A stretch of 60,812 nt of DNA, taken from assembly GCF_000337695.1 (NCBI RefSeq), contig NZ_AOIA01000115.1:1-60812 (forward strand), written 5' to 3'. The notes under the pieces are model-generated. The model was not told the origin of the DNA and searched no databases. It saw only the letters and a list, made by a program, of their open reading frames with translations. A program made the position numbers and the translations under genes. This stretch comes from Natronococcus jeotgali DSM 18795. Its GTDB lineage: Archaea; Halobacteriota; Halobacteria; Halobacteriales; Natrialbaceae. Below, one piece after another: positions 1-8,715 of the stretch (position 1 is its first letter; every line of letters begins with the position of its first letter).

Positions 1-36
1 GAGGCGCTGTTCGACGAACTCGAGGCCGACCGATAG
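1..36 (+). CDS. 3' end of a truncated gene
   Basis: The first 36 bases read as an open frame (E A L F D E L E A D R, then TAG), with the acidic composition of its neighbours. Only the last 11 residues are inside the window, so the product cannot be named. The stop codon abuts the stop codon of the convergent gene on the minus strand with no spacer. The support is the open frame, its composition and the tight convergent packing. Confidence 0.5.
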   Translation, partial: EALFDELEADR

Positions 37-747
37 CTAGACCGAGACCAGCGAGCCGATCGGCGCGTCGGTTCGGTCGCGAGCGCGTTCGATGCCGTCG
101 TCGCCGGCGGCGATGAGCGCGAAGACGCCGGCGACGTCGGCGTCGGCCGTTTCGACGATGTCGAGCAACAGCTCCTGGGTCTCGCCCGATCGGATGAGGT
201 CGTCGACGACGAGCACCGACTCGCCCGCGTCGATCGCCGCGGCCGGCAGGTAGTAGGTGAGCTCGATGCCCGACTGGAGCCGCTCGCGGGCCTCGATGAA
301 CTCCTCGACGGCGGTCTCCTTGGTCTTTTTCGCGTAGGCACAGCGGGTGCCGTAGTAGCTCGCCAGCGCGCTCGCCAGCGTGATCCCGTCGGTCGCGGCG
401 GTCAGGACGACGTCGGGACGATCGAACTCGTAGGCGTTGGCGACGATCGGCGCGGCGAGATCCAGGAAGGGCTGGTCGAACACCGTCGCCGTGTTGTCGA
501 CGTACCCTTCATCGTCGACACGGATCCGGGCGCCGAGCTCGTCGGCCAGCGCCTCGCGGCCGAGTTCGTCGACGACCTCGCGGGCGCGCTCGGTGCCGGG
601 CAGGACGTGGCCGTTGACGTAGCGGTTGAGGTCGCCGGCGGGAAGGCCCGTCTCCGCAGCGAGTTCGTCGTAGGTTCGCGTCTCCTTCAGCATCCGCAAC
701 ACGTCGACCGCCCGCAGCTGGAGGGCAGCCTTCTCGGCGCGGTTCAT
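37..747 (-). CDS. HTH-phosphoribosyltransferase fusion, probable purine/pyrimidine regulator or salvage enzyme
   Basis: The N-terminal 50 residues form a helix-turn-helix-like segment (tyDELAaetGLPAGDLNRYVNGHVLPG). The rest is a type I phosphoribosyltransferase fold with the PRPP-binding motif VLVVDDLIRSGET near residue 195. Haloarchaea carry several such fusions, including orotate-PRTase-like regulators of the GfcR type. Whether this copy is catalytic or only senses PRPP or nucleotides cannot be told from sequence. The frame opens at a GTG at 759, but ATG 747 is preferred because a TATA-like AAATATCC sits 27-34 bases upstream, typical of a leaderless transcript. It is convergent and abutting with the truncated gene at the window start. 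Confidence 0.75.
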   Translation of the reverse strand: MNRAEKAALQLRAVDVLRMLKETRTYDELAAETGLPAGDLNRYVNGHVLPGTERAREVVDELGREALADELGARIRVDDEGYVDNTATVFDQPFLDLAAPIVANAYEFDRPDVVLTAATDGITLASALASYYGTRCAYAKKTKETAVEEFIEARERLQSGIELTYYLPAAAIDAGESVLVVDDLIRSGETQELLLDIVETADADVAGVFALIAAGDDGIERARDRTDAPIGSLVSV

Positions 748-773
748 ACTAGTGTGCACGATGCTGCAAGTAT

Positions 774-781
774 GGATATTT
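774..781 (-). promoter_or_regulatory. TATA-like promoter of the HTH-phosphoribosyltransferase gene
   Basis: AAATATCC on the minus strand lies 27-34 bases before ATG 747 in an otherwise GC-rich gap. This spacing fits an archaeal promoter for a leaderless mRNA. It is a pattern match only. Confidence 0.45.
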
Positions 782-844
782 CGATTCGTCTTGCCGTGTG
801 TTCACACCACGTACGTGGGTGAGACGGCCCCGCGAGCGAACGAT

Positions 845-1552
845 TCAGCGGCTGCGTCGATCGAACTCGTGAGGGCCGTCGCCCCGACCGTACCGACGCA
901 CCAATCGCCGCATGACCCGCGCCTGGGCCTTCTGTAACAGCGTCGCCGCCGTGCTCGAGGCGCACCCTATCGCCGCGGCGACGTCGTCGACGCCACCCTC
1001 GCGGGGCACCTCGAAGTAGCCGACCTCGACGGCGGCCGCGACCGCCTCGAGCTGGCGGTCCGTGAGCCCGTCGACCAGCGGCGCGTGCCGGCGGTCGTAC
1101 TCGCCGATCGTCCGGACGGTGACGTCGATCGCATCGGGGAGCCCCTCGAGCATCGCCCGCAGGTTCTCGCCGGTGCCGACGACGGTCATCCCGAACGCGG
1201 CGGTGGAATCGTAGACGATCGGCGGGACGACGACGAGATCCAGCTCGAGGAACGCCTTCCGCCAGCGAACGTCCTCCTCGCGGGTCTCCTGGCAGATATA
1301 ACAGTAAAACGCGCCGTCGTCGACGGGGGTCAGATCGTACCAGCGGACCGAGTCGACGGCCGCGAGCGCGTCCTCGTACGGTTCGCGGTCGGCCTCGACG
1401 TAGAACAGCTCGTACTCGAGTTCGGGTCCCCGCGGGTCGACGTTCCAGGCCTGTAGCTCCTCGTACCGTACGACGTCCGTCTCCCTGATGAACCGCTGCA
1501 TCGGGTGGAGCATCGGGTCGGGCTGGGAGAGCCGCAGGTCGAGGTACTTCAT
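845..1552 (-). CDS. Bat-type HTH transcriptional regulator
   Basis: A 235-residue protein with the two-part layout of haloarchaeal bacterio-opsin-activator-like regulators. An N-terminal alpha/beta sensor-like region covers about residues 1-150, and a C-terminal HTH_10 domain starts near LTDRQLEAVAAAVEVGYFEVPR (residues about 160-225). The HTH_10 signature is the reason for the call. The ligand is unknown, and no PAS or GAF domain is evident. Two nearby cysteines in FYCYICQE might be redox- or metal-responsive, which is speculative. ATG 1552 is chosen because the coding signature begins there and a TATA box lies about 31-38 bases upstream. Longer reading frames upstream are low-complexity. 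Confidence 0.78.
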   Translation of the reverse strand: MKYLDLRLSQPDPMLHPMQRFIRETDVVRYEELQAWNVDPRGPELEYELFYVEADREPYEDALAAVDSVRWYDLTPVDDGAFYCYICQETREEDVRWRKAFLELDLVVVPPIVYDSTAAFGMTVVGTGENLRAMLEGLPDAIDVTVRTIGEYDRRHAPLVDGLTDRQLEAVAAAVEVGYFEVPREGGVDDVAAAIGCASSTAATLLQKAQARVMRRLVRRYGRGDGPHEFDRRSR

Positions 1553-1582
1553 CGACGGCGTCCGACGACTATCGGCACACCG

Positions 1583-1590
1583 ATATAAAT
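1583..1590 (-). promoter_or_regulatory. TATA-like promoter of the Bat-type regulator
   Basis: ATTTATAT on the minus strand lies 31-38 bases upstream of ATG 1552. It is a short A/T island in GC-rich sequence. The remainder of the 1553-1750 gap shows no other convincing feature. Confidence 0.45.
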
Positions 1591-1750
1591 CCCCTAGTCC
1601 GTCCGCGAGAACGGCCAGTATCGTCGAGCGACGACGGTTCGGTATGCCACGCCGATCGAACCGAACGCGGCGCCGTCGTCCCGCTCCGAATCGGATCGTC
1701 GGGGTCCCCGTCCTCGATCCGAGCCGTCGCTCCGGGCCGGAGGGATCTCG

Positions 1751-2362
1751 ATGGTGGCGGTAACGCCCCTGACGTTCGCGGTCGCCCTCGGGCTCGCCCT
1801 GAGCAACCTGGCGGGGATCGTCGCCAGCGCGCTCGGACTCGTCGACTACTGGCCCCCGGGCGAGCGGAGCCGACGGTACTACCTGCACTGGGGGCTGTCC
1901 CACGCGCTCAACGCGGCGGTGCTCGCGCTCGTGTACCTGGACTGGAACAGCCTCGGGCTGGCGCGGACGCCCTCGCTGGCCGTCGGCGGGGCGCTGTTCG
2001 TCGTCGGATACGCGGTCGCCATCGCGGCCGGGCTCGACCTCGGCGTCGAGGAGACCAAAGGCCTCGCCGGGGAGTTGCGAACCGGCGGCTGGTACCGCTA
2101 CTCGCGGAATCCGCAGTACGTCGGCTACGTCGCCGCGACGGTCGGCTTCGCGCTGATCGCGAACTCGCGGCTGGTCGCGGTCGTCTGTGCGGTCTACCTC
2201 GGCTGGTGGCTCGCGCTGCCGTTCGCCGAGGAGCCGTGGTTGCGCGAGCGCTACGGTCGAGCCTACGAGCGGTACGCGGCCCGGACCCCGCGGTTCGTCG
2301 GGTTCCGAACGGTTCGCACGCTCCTCGAGAACCGGGAGACGGACCCGAACGTCGACGGCTGA
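1751..2362 (+). CDS. Isoprenylcysteine carboxyl methyltransferase-family membrane protein
   Basis: A 203-residue integral membrane protein with about five hydrophobic segments (roughly residues 5-27, 45-60, 72-92, 115-135, 138-155). It carries the PEMT/ICMT hallmark: a YRYSRNPQYVGY motif, then EEPWLRERYGRAYERYAARTPRF, which contains the paired acidic residues and the Tyr/Arg pattern that bind S-adenosylmethionine. Family members methylate lipids, quinol-type molecules or isoprenyl cysteine at the membrane. The archaeal substrate is unknown. It starts at ATG 1751, and no operon partner is evident. It ends 16 bases before the convergent thrS stop. Confidence 0.75.
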   Translation: MVAVTPLTFAVALGLALSNLAGIVASALGLVDYWPPGERSRRYYLHWGLSHALNAAVLALVYLDWNSLGLARTPSLAVGGALFVVGYAVAIAAGLDLGVEETKGLAGELRTGGWYRYSRNPQYVGYVAATVGFALIANSRLVAVVCAVYLGWWLALPFAEEPWLRERYGRAYERYAARTPRFVGFRTVRTLLENRETDPNVDG

Positions 2363-2378
2363 CGGCCGACGCGAGCGA

Positions 2379-4328
2379 TCAGCCCTGCAGGAAGTCCGGT
2401 TCCGTGCGCTGCTCGTCGCGCTCGTCCTCGAGGTGCTCCCTGAACTCGTCGATCTCGACGTCGTACTCCTGGTCCTCGAAGCGGTCCCGCACCGAGATGG
2501 TGCCGTCGTCTTCCTCGTCGTCGCCGACGATGATCTGGTAGGGGACCCGATCGTCGTGGGCTGCCCGGATCTTCCGTTCCAAGGTGCTGTCGCGCTGATC
2601 GACCTCGACGCGGAACTCCTCGAACTCGTTGGCGACCCGGTGGGCGTAGCCCAGGTTGTCGTCCGAGATCGGCAGCACGCGGACCTGCTCGGGTGCGAGC
2701 CACAGCGGGAACCGCCCCTCGAAGTGCTCGATGAGCATCATGAAGAAGCGCTCGTAGCTGCCGTACAGCGCCCGGTGGATCATCACGGGCTGGTGCTGTT
2801 CGTTGTCCTCGCCGACGTAGTCCAGGTCGAAGCGCTCGGGCATGTTGAAATCGAGCTGGACCGTCGGGCCGTCCCAGGAGCGTCCGATGGCGTCCTCGAA
2901 CGCGAAGTCGATCTTCGGGCCGTAGAAGGCGCCGTCACCTTCCTCGATCTCGTACTCGTGGGCGCGGCCCTCGAGGACCTCCTCGAGCTGGTTCTCGGCG
3001 CGGTCCCAGATCTCGTCGCTCCCGACCGATTTCTCGGGTCTCGTTGCGAGGGCCATCTCGTACTCGAGGTCGAACGTCTCGAGGACCTCGGTGATCATGT
3101 CCATGATCTCCTCGACCTCGCCGCGGATCTGGTCGGGGCGGATGAACAGGTGGCCGTCGTCGATCGTAAAGGCCCAGACCCGCGACAGGCCCGACAGCTC
3201 GCCGCGCTGTTCCTTCCGGTACACCTTGCCGTTCTCCGCGTACCGGATCGGCAGGTCGCGGTACGACCAGGACTGGTCCTGGAAGATCGCGGCGTGGCCC
3301 GGACAGTTCATCGGCTTCAGGCCGAACTCGTCGTCGCCGACGTCGAAGATGAACATGTCGTCGGCGTAGTTCTCGTAGTGGCCCGAGCGGTGCCAGAGAT
3401 CCGTCTTGAACACGTGGGGCGTCTCGACGTAGTCGTAACCCGCGTCCTGGTTGAGGTCCTCGACGAAGTCCTCGAGTTCCTTCAGCACCGTCTTCCCGGC
3501 GGGGTGATACAGCGGCAGCCCGGGGCCCGTGACGTCCTGGATCGAGAACAGGTTCATCTCCGAGCCGATCCTGCGGTGGTCGCGCTTCTCGGCTTCCTCC
3601 TTGCGTTCGATGAATTCCTCGAGGTCGCTTTCGTCCTCGAAGGCCGTGCCGTAGATCCGCGTCTGCATCTCGTTTTCCTCGTCGCCGCGCCAGTAGGCGC
3701 CCGCGATCTCGAGGAGCTTGACGACGCCGATCTCTCCCGTCGAGTCGAGGTGGGGGCCCGCACAGAGGTCCTCCCACTCGCCCTGTTTGTAGAACGACAC
3801 CCGGTCGTTCTCGTCGGCGAACTCCTCGAGCAGCTCGAGCTTGTACGGTTCGTCCGCCAGTCGCTGTTCGGCCTCCTCGATCGAGACGTCCTCGCGCTCG
3901 ATCTCGTAGTCCGCGGCGACGATCTCCTCGATCTCGCGCTCGAGCTCCGCGAGGTCCTCCTCGTCGATCTCGAGGTTGTCGAAGTCGTAGTAAAAGCCCT
4001 CGTCCGTCGGCGGGCCGATCGCGAGCTTGACCTCCTCGTCGTCGTACAGTCGCTCGACGGCCTGGGCGAGACAGTGCGAGGCCGAGTGGCGCATCACGCG
4101 CAGGTACTCCTCGGAGCCGTCCGTGACGATCTCGAGTTCGGCGCCGTCGTAGACGGGTTCCTCCTTGGCGACGAGTTCGCCGTCGAGTTTGCCCGCGACC
4201 GTGTCGCTTCCGAGTCCGGGCCCGATCTCGTAGGCGCAGTCCTCGACCGTCGCGCCGGCGTCGACCTCGAGTTCGGATCCGTCTGGCAGTACGACCGCTA
4301 TCCGTTCCTGTGAATCTGATTCTGACAT
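2379..4328 (-). CDS. thrS: Threonyl-tRNA synthetase
   Basis: A 649-residue class II synthetase that charges tRNA-Thr. An N-terminal TGS domain covers residues about 8-70. The N2 editing domain has HSASH (81-85). The SAD segment has [11 protein letters not shown] near 191-200. The catalytic core includes MNCPGHA with the zinc-ligand Cys342, the motif [11 protein letters not shown], and a C-terminal anticodon-binding domain starting near LWLAPEQV. This is the full-length bacterial-type architecture common in haloarchaea, not the Ybak-like archaeal editing form. ATG 4328 begins at MSESDSQ. Upstream codons in frame look non-coding. The leader between 4329 and about 4500 contains nested hairpins. 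Confidence 0.97.
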   Translation of the reverse strand: MSESDSQERIAVVLPDGSELEVDAGATVEDCAYEIGPGLGSDTVAGKLDGELVAKEEPVYDGAELEIVTDGSEEYLRVMRHSASHCLAQAVERLYDDEEVKLAIGPPTDEGFYYDFDNLEIDEEDLAELEREIEEIVAADYEIEREDVSIEEAEQRLADEPYKLELLEEFADENDRVSFYKQGEWEDLCAGPHLDSTGEIGVVKLLEIAGAYWRGDEENEMQTRIYGTAFEDESDLEEFIERKEEAEKRDHRRIGSEMNLFSIQDVTGPGLPLYHPAGKTVLKELEDFVEDLNQDAGYDYVETPHVFKTDLWHRSGHYENYADDMFIFDVGDDEFGLKPMNCPGHAAIFQDQSWSYRDLPIRYAENGKVYRKEQRGELSGLSRVWAFTIDDGHLFIRPDQIRGEVEEIMDMITEVLETFDLEYEMALATRPEKSVGSDEIWDRAENQLEEVLEGRAHEYEIEEGDGAFYGPKIDFAFEDAIGRSWDGPTVQLDFNMPERFDLDYVGEDNEQHQPVMIHRALYGSYERFFMMLIEHFEGRFPLWLAPEQVRVLPISDDNLGYAHRVANEFEEFRVEVDQRDSTLERKIRAAHDDRVPYQIIVGDDEEDDGTISVRDRFEDQEYDVEIDEFREHLEDERDEQRTEPDFLQG

Positions 4329-4418
4329 GGCTGTAATCGGTTTGGGAACTTCGGTGAGAAGTTCGGACGGGCGTCCGCGCACGCCGCTCGCTGGCGGATC
4401 GCGTCCGACGCAGCGAAC

Positions 4419-4470
4419 GGTAGGTGGTGGTTAGAAGCGGGCGAGAGCCCCTGTAAAGCGGACACCTACC
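4419..4470. other. Nested inverted repeat in the thrS-tenA intergenic region
   Basis: The 322-base gap 4329-4650 holds a perfect 8-bp inverted repeat, GGTAGGTG (4419-4426) with CACCTACC (4463-4470). It encloses a second stem, GGGC-GAGA-GCCC (4439-4450). Read on the minus strand, it falls in the probable thrS leader, because a TTTTATCC TATA-like box lies at 4499-4506. Whether it is a regulatory leader or chance is open. Confidence 0.3.
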
Positions 4471-4617
4471 ATCGTGGCTACGAGTTGTCTCGAGCGGGAT
4501 AAAAGCGTTGTGATGGTGTGCGCTCGGATCGCACCGGGCCTCGAGCGATCGCGTCGGTGTCCCGCCTACGTCGGCGAATCCGCAGACAGTCGCGAGTATT
4601 CTTAGATTGTATTCGCT

Positions 4618-4627
4618 AGTTATATCC
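4618..4627 (+). promoter_or_regulatory. TATA-like promoter of the tenA pair
   Basis: AGTTATATCC lies 24-33 bases before ATG 4651, the expected TATA position for a leaderless haloarchaeal transcript. The surrounding 4600-4625 segment is the only A/T-rich part of the gap. Confidence 0.5.
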
Positions 4628-4650
4628 TGGAGTGGGTCGAACCACCGACG

Positions 4651-5310
4651 ATGGCATTCAGCGACGACCTCCTCGAGGACGGCAGCCACGTCTGGGAGGC
4701 CCAACTCGACCACCCCTTCGTGGTCGAACTCGCCGAGGGCACCCTCGACGAGGACGCGTTCGAACACTGGGTGAAACAGGACTACCGGTACCTGCTGGAC
4801 TACGCGCGGCTGTTCGCGATCGCAGGCGGGAAGGCCCGAGACGAGGCGACGATGACCCACCTGCTGGGCGTCGCCCACCAGGTACTGGACCACGAGATGG
4901 AGCTCCACCGGGAGTTCGCCGCCGACTACGGGATCTCGGTCGAAGAACTCGAGCGCGTCGAGAAGGCCCCGACCTGCGTCGCGTACACGAGCTTTCTCGT
5001 GCGAACGGCCCACGAGGGCTCGATCGCCGAGATCGCCGGGGCGCTCTATCCGTGCATGCAGGGGTATCTCGACGTCGCCGAGCACATGGCCGAAATCGCG
5101 ACCGAAGAGCACCGCTACACGCCGTTCATCGAGATGTACACGAGCGACGAGTTCCGCGAGGCGACCGACTGGTGTCGCGAGTTCGTCGACCGCTGTGGCG
5201 AACGGTACCCCGGCGAGCGCGAGGCGATGCGCGAGGGGTTCCTGACCAGCGCCAAACTCGAGTACCGGTTCTGGGAGATGGCCTACACGCGGGAGGGGTG
5301 GGAGCTGTGA
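4651..5310 (+). CDS. tenA: TenA thiaminase II / aminopyrimidine aminohydrolase (Cys-type)
   Basis: A 219-residue all-helical TenA/HOMBS-fold enzyme. TenA hydrolyses aminomethyl-pyrimidine products of thiamine breakdown, returning hydroxymethylpyrimidine for thiamine salvage. Diagnostic residues are in place: Asp44 (WVKQDYRYLLDY), the nucleophile Cys135 in ALYPCMQGY, and Glu204 in AKLEYRFWEMAY. The first two match the B. subtilis TenA positions 44 and 135, and Glu204 falls one residue from Glu205. It is therefore the TenA_C class. The next gene, a TenA_E paralogue, starts inside its stop codon (GTGA overlap), so the two are probably co-translated. Confidence 0.93.
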   Translation: MAFSDDLLEDGSHVWEAQLDHPFVVELAEGTLDEDAFEHWVKQDYRYLLDYARLFAIAGGKARDEATMTHLLGVAHQVLDHEMELHREFAADYGISVEELERVEKAPTCVAYTSFLVRTAHEGSIAEIAGALYPCMQGYLDVAEHMAEIATEEHRYTPFIEMYTSDEFREATDWCREFVDRCGERYPGEREAMREGFLTSAKLEYRFWEMAYTREGWEL

Positions 5311-6062
5311 CCGCCGATTCGGCACCGGCGTCCTACGGGGCGTACGTGGAGACCGTCGCCGACCCCCGCTTCACCGACTGGCTCCGCGAGCGCTCCGAGC
5401 CGGCGTGGTCGGACGCGATCACGCACCCGTTCACCCGGGAGCTGGGTGCGGGTACGCTCGAGATGGACGCCTACGCGACCTACCTCGTGCAGGACTACGC
5501 CTTCCTCGAGGCGCTGGTGGGGACCTTCGGGTTCGCGGTCGGGCAGGCGCCGGGGATCGAGGCGAAGCGCCCGTTGATCGAGTTCCTCGAGACGGTCACC
5601 GGTGAGGAGAACGACTACTTCGAGCGCTCGTTCGATGCGCTGGGCGTGTCCGAGTCGCGATGGACGAACCCCGACCCCTCGCCGACCGCGGCCGCGCTGG
5701 TCGACCTACTGGGACGTGCGGCTCGAGAGGGCGGGTACGCCGAGACGCTGCCCGTCCTCGTTCCCGCGGAGTGGATCTATCGGGAGTGGGCCACCGCGGT
5801 CGCGACGGAGTACGGCGATCCGGATACCGAGCCGCCCAGCGACGGGACCGATCTTCCCTTCTACTACGCCGAGTGGATCGACCTCCACGCGGTGGGGTCG
5901 TTCGTCGAGTTCGTCGACGAACTCCGCGACCAGCTCGATGCGGTCGGCGAAGAGTGCTCGCCGCGACGCCAGCGGCGAGTCGAAGAGCTGTTCCGCCGGA
6001 CCGTCGACCTCGAGGTCGCCTTCTTCGAGGAGTGTTACGGCTCGAGCGACGACCGCGCGTAG
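5307..6062 (+). CDS. TenA-family protein of the Cys-less (TenA_E) class
   Basis: A 251-residue TenA-fold protein starting at GTG 5307, overlapping the stop of tenA by four bases. The YLVQDYAFLEALVGTFGFAVG segment matches the TenA helix that carries the substrate Asp. At the position of the usual catalytic cysteine it reads PVLVPAEWIYREWA, so Cys is replaced by Ala-Glu, as in TenA_E enzymes. TenA_E proteins act on aminopyrimidines without the Cys nucleophile or on a related precursor. Pairing with TenA_C suggests a two-step or two-substrate thiamine-pyrimidine salvage unit, which is inference. Confidence 0.82.
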   Translation: MTADSAPASYGAYVETVADPRFTDWLRERSEPAWSDAITHPFTRELGAGTLEMDAYATYLVQDYAFLEALVGTFGFAVGQAPGIEAKRPLIEFLETVTGEENDYFERSFDALGVSESRWTNPDPSPTAAALVDLLGRAAREGGYAETLPVLVPAEWIYREWATAVATEYGDPDTEPPSDGTDLPFYYAEWIDLHAVGSFVEFVDELRDQLDAVGEECSPRRQRRVEELFRRTVDLEVAFFEECYGSSDDRA

Positions 6063-6119
6063 CCCGCCGACGACTGTACGATCGGTACTCGTTTCCTGCT
6101 TCGCCGTAACGGATAGCGT

Positions 6120-6821
6120 ATGACGGCGAACGTCGTTCTCTTCGACCTCGACGACACGCTCTACCCGTACGCGCCCTGCAAGGAGGCCGGGATGGAGGCG
6201 GCCCTCGAGACCGCCCGCGAACTGGGGTACGAGTTCGACCGCGACGCCTTCGACGAGTTCTACCGAGCGGGCCGCCTCGAGGTCAAGCGCGAACTCTCCG
6301 GGACGGCGGCGACCCACGAGCGGTTCATCTACTTCAAGCGCGCGGTGGAGGAACACACCGGCGAACCCAGAGCTGGCGACGCCCTGGCGCTCGGCGAGGC
6401 GTTCTGGGAGGGCTACCTCGAGGAGATGGCGCTGTTCCCGGGCGTCGAGACGACCCTTGAGACTCTGCGGGAGAACGGTGTCGACGTCGCGATCACGACC
6501 AACCTGACGACCCGCATCCAGCTGGCGAAAGTCGAGCAACTCGGGCTCGACGAGTACATCGACGTTCTGGTCACCTCGGAGGAGACGGGGCGGGAGAAGC
6601 CGGGCTCGGTCATGTTCACCCTGCCGCTGGCGCGGCTGGACCGGCGCGTTTCGGAGGCGGTGATGGTCGGCGATAACGTCGGCGCCGACATCGTCGGCGC
6701 CAACGCGGTCGGTCTCGAGACGGTGCTCTGGAACGCCGACCCCGACGAGCCCCTCGAGGGACGGCGGGAACCCGACCACAGGATAGATGCCGTCGGGGAG
6801 CTAACGGAGCTGGTACCGTGA
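6120..6821 (+). CDS. HAD-superfamily phosphohydrolase
   Basis: A 233-residue HAD enzyme. Motif I is [10 protein letters not shown] (nucleophile Asp9, acid Asp11), and motif II is the Thr in AITTNLTTR. Lys of EEtGREKPG gives motif III, and [13 protein letters not shown] gives motif IV. A helical C1 cap lies between motifs I and II, as in the phosphoglycolate-phosphatase and YjjG type. The substrate is unknown. Its stop overlaps the GTG start of a class II aldolase by four bases, suggesting a joint pathway in which one enzyme dephosphorylates a sugar phosphate and the other cleaves it or a related compound. Confidence 0.88.
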   Translation: MTANVVLFDLDDTLYPYAPCKEAGMEAALETARELGYEFDRDAFDEFYRAGRLEVKRELSGTAATHERFIYFKRAVEEHTGEPRAGDALALGEAFWEGYLEEMALFPGVETTLETLRENGVDVAITTNLTTRIQLAKVEQLGLDEYIDVLVTSEETGREKPGSVMFTLPLARLDRRVSEAVMVGDNVGADIVGANAVGLETVLWNADPDEPLEGRREPDHRIDAVGELTELVP

Positions 6822-7459
6822 TTCTCGAGTCCGAGCGCCGACAGGTCGTCGCACACGCCGCCGAGCTGGCCGAACTGACCCCCGCACGGACGGGGAACCT
6901 GAGCGTCCGGGAGGGAACCGACGGCGACGCCTTCGCCATCACGCCGACGGGCGTCCCCTACGACAGCTTCGACGTCGCCGAGACGCCCGTCGTCGGCGTC
7001 GACGGCGAGCAGCGCGAGGGCGAGATGGCCCCCAGCAGCGAGGTGCCGATGCACAGTGCGATCTACCGCCGCGAGGACGTCGGCGCGATCGTCCACACCC
7101 ACTCGCCGTGGTCGACGGCGCTGGCGGTCGCCCACCAGCCGCTGCCGCCGATCCACTACATGATCGTCGCCGTCGGCAAGGAAGTGCCCGTCGCCGAGTA
7201 CGCCCCCTACGGCTCCGATCGGCTGGCCGAAAACATCGTCGCGGCGATGGACGAAGCCGGCTCGACCGCCTCGTTCATCGAGAACCACGGGCTCGTGGTG
7301 ACGGCGCCCGACCTCGAGACCGCCCTCGAGAACACCTACCACGTCGAGAGTCTGGCTCGACTGTACCTCGAGACGCGCTCTGCGGGTCTGGAGCCGCGGC
7401 GGCTCTCCGACGAGCAGCTGGAGACGGTCCTCGAGAAGTTCGAATCGTACGGCCAGTAG
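6818..7459 (+). CDS. Class II aldolase/adducin-family protein (FucA-like)
   Basis: A 213-residue zinc aldolase starting at GTG 6818. The active-site pattern of L-fuculose-1-phosphate aldolase is intact: TGNLSVR (25-31), Glu75 in [12 protein letters not shown], His93 and His95 in [10 protein letters not shown], and His157 in IENHGLVV. These are the zinc ligands and catalytic Glu. Relatives cleave fuculose-1-P, ribulose-1-P or 5-deoxyribulose-1-P, or dehydrate methylthioribulose-1-P. Linkage to a HAD phosphatase is reminiscent of 5-deoxyribose or DHAP-shunt modules, but the true substrate is not readable here. Confidence 0.88.
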   Translation: MILESERRQVVAHAAELAELTPARTGNLSVREGTDGDAFAITPTGVPYDSFDVAETPVVGVDGEQREGEMAPSSEVPMHSAIYRREDVGAIVHTHSPWSTALAVAHQPLPPIHYMIVAVGKEVPVAEYAPYGSDRLAENIVAAMDEAGSTASFIENHGLVVTAPDLETALENTYHVESLARLYLETRSAGLEPRRLSDEQLETVLEKFESYGQ

Positions 7460-7489
7460 GAGTGAACGGGGAACGGCACCAGCCTGTCG

Positions 7490-7981
7490 CTATCCCCGAA
7501 GATACGACCGAAACAGGGCGTCCTCGTGGAGTTCGGGGGGCAGCGTTTCGAACCAGCGAGCTGCCTCGATCTCGCCGGGTTCGACGCCCAGCTGCTCGGT
7601 ATCGGGAATCGACCCGTTCGCTCGAGCGTCGAAGACGACGAACTGCGCCGAAAGTCGGATGTCGGGGTCGGAGACGTACGTCTGCTCGACGACGAGCAGC
7701 GGGTCGTCGATAGTTGCCTCGAGCCCCGTCTCCTCGCGCACTTCGCGTCGCGCGGCGTCGGCGAGCGCTTCGCCCGGTTCGACCGCGCCCCCGGGGACGA
7801 TCCAGCCGTCGGACCAGCTGTTCTTGACGAGCGCGATCCGTTCCTCGGAGTCGGTAACGCGGGCGGCGGCCGTTAGTCCGGTTCCCTCGACGGTCCACTT
7901 CCGGAACGAATCCACGTTCGCCGGTGAGAGTCGGATCGTCTGTTGCTCTCGCGGAACGGACGGCGCAACGTCGAGGGTCAT
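7490..7981 (-). CDS. NUDIX hydrolase
   Basis: A 163-residue protein with a perfect Nudix box: Gly65, Glu71, Arg79-Glu80, Glu83-Glu84, Gly86 ([23 protein letters not shown]). These residues coordinate divalent metal for hydrolysis of nucleoside diphosphate-X substrates. The flanks ([14 protein letters not shown] and a C-terminal EIEAARWFE element) fit housekeeping or pyrophosphohydrolase types. No specificity motif for ADP-ribose or Ap4A is evident. ATG 7981 is the natural start. It is followed 27 bases upstream by the pyrE stop, so both may share a transcript. Confidence 0.92.
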   Translation of the reverse strand: MTLDVAPSVPREQQTIRLSPANVDSFRKWTVEGTGLTAAARVTDSEERIALVKNSWSDGWIVPGGAVEPGEALADAARREVREETGLEATIDDPLLVVEQTYVSDPDIRLSAQFVVFDARANGSIPDTEQLGVEPGEIEAARWFETLPPELHEDALFRSYLRG

Positions 7982-8009
7982 TACGGTTCGCTGGAGACCG
8001 GAGACGGGA

Positions 8010-8537
8010 TCACTCCCGCTCCGCCAGCAGTTCCTCCGCTGTTACGAGCGCCTCCATCTCGAGGCCCGCGTCCTCGACGGTCTCTCGGCCGCCCTCCTGA
8101 CGGTCGACGACGACCAGCGCGCGCTCGACGGTCGCGCCCGCCTCGCGCAGCGCCTCGACGGCCTCGACCAGGCTCGTTCCGGTGGTGACGATGTCCTCGA
8201 GGACGACGACCTCCTCGCCCTCCTCGAGGCGACCCTCGACCAGGTTGGAGGTGCCGTACTCCTTGCGCTGCTTGCGGACGATGACGTAGGGGGCCCCCGC
8301 CGCGACGCTCGTCGCGGCCGCGAGCGGCACCGCGCCGAGGGCGACGCCGCCGAGCGTGTCGTCGGGCTCGAGGCGCTCGGCGAACGCCTCGGCGATCGCC
8401 TCGAGACAGTCGGGATCGGTCTCGAAGAGGTACTTGTCGACGTAGTACTCGCTCGTGCCGCCGTGGGAGAGTTCGAACTCGCCGAACTGCACCGCGTCGG
8501 CCGCGCGCAACGCGTCGATGAGGTCCTGGTTCGTCAT
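8010..8537 (-). CDS. pyrE: Orotate phosphoribosyltransferase
   Basis: A 175-residue type I PRTase that joins orotate and PRPP to give orotidine monophosphate in pyrimidine synthesis. Evidence is the PRPP motif [18 protein letters not shown], the [17 protein letters not shown] loop with the catalytic Lys-rich segment, and the length typical of archaeal PyrE. ATG 8537 ([11 protein letters not shown]) is preferred over upstream starts, whose translation is Arg-rich and non-coding in style. The gene stands alone, without other pyr genes in the window. Confidence 0.95.
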   Translation of the reverse strand: MTNQDLIDALRAADAVQFGEFELSHGGTSEYYVDKYLFETDPDCLEAIAEAFAERLEPDDTLGGVALGAVPLAAATSVAAGAPYVIVRKQRKEYGTSNLVEGRLEEGEEVVVLEDIVTTGTSLVEAVEALREAGATVERALVVVDRQEGGRETVEDAGLEMEALVTAEELLAERE

Positions 8538-8715
8538 TGCGAGAAGGGGCGTTTCCCACCGAAATAAGCGGTCTGGTCCCGACCGCGGAACCGAACTTCG
8601 GGACCGCCGTCGGCTCCTCGCCTCGAGCGGGACGCTAGGGGTCGCCCCCCTCCGGTGGGTACGGGTTCGCTCGGCGTCCGACGCCGGCACCGAGGACGAC
8701 CGCGAGGTTTCGGTA

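Noticed and set aside
2187-4313. 708-codon plus-strand open frame opposite thrS
   Set aside because: It is a mirror frame of the GC-rich thrS gene. It is rich in Val, Leu, Asp and Arg with no domain, while thrS on the other strand has complete motifs.
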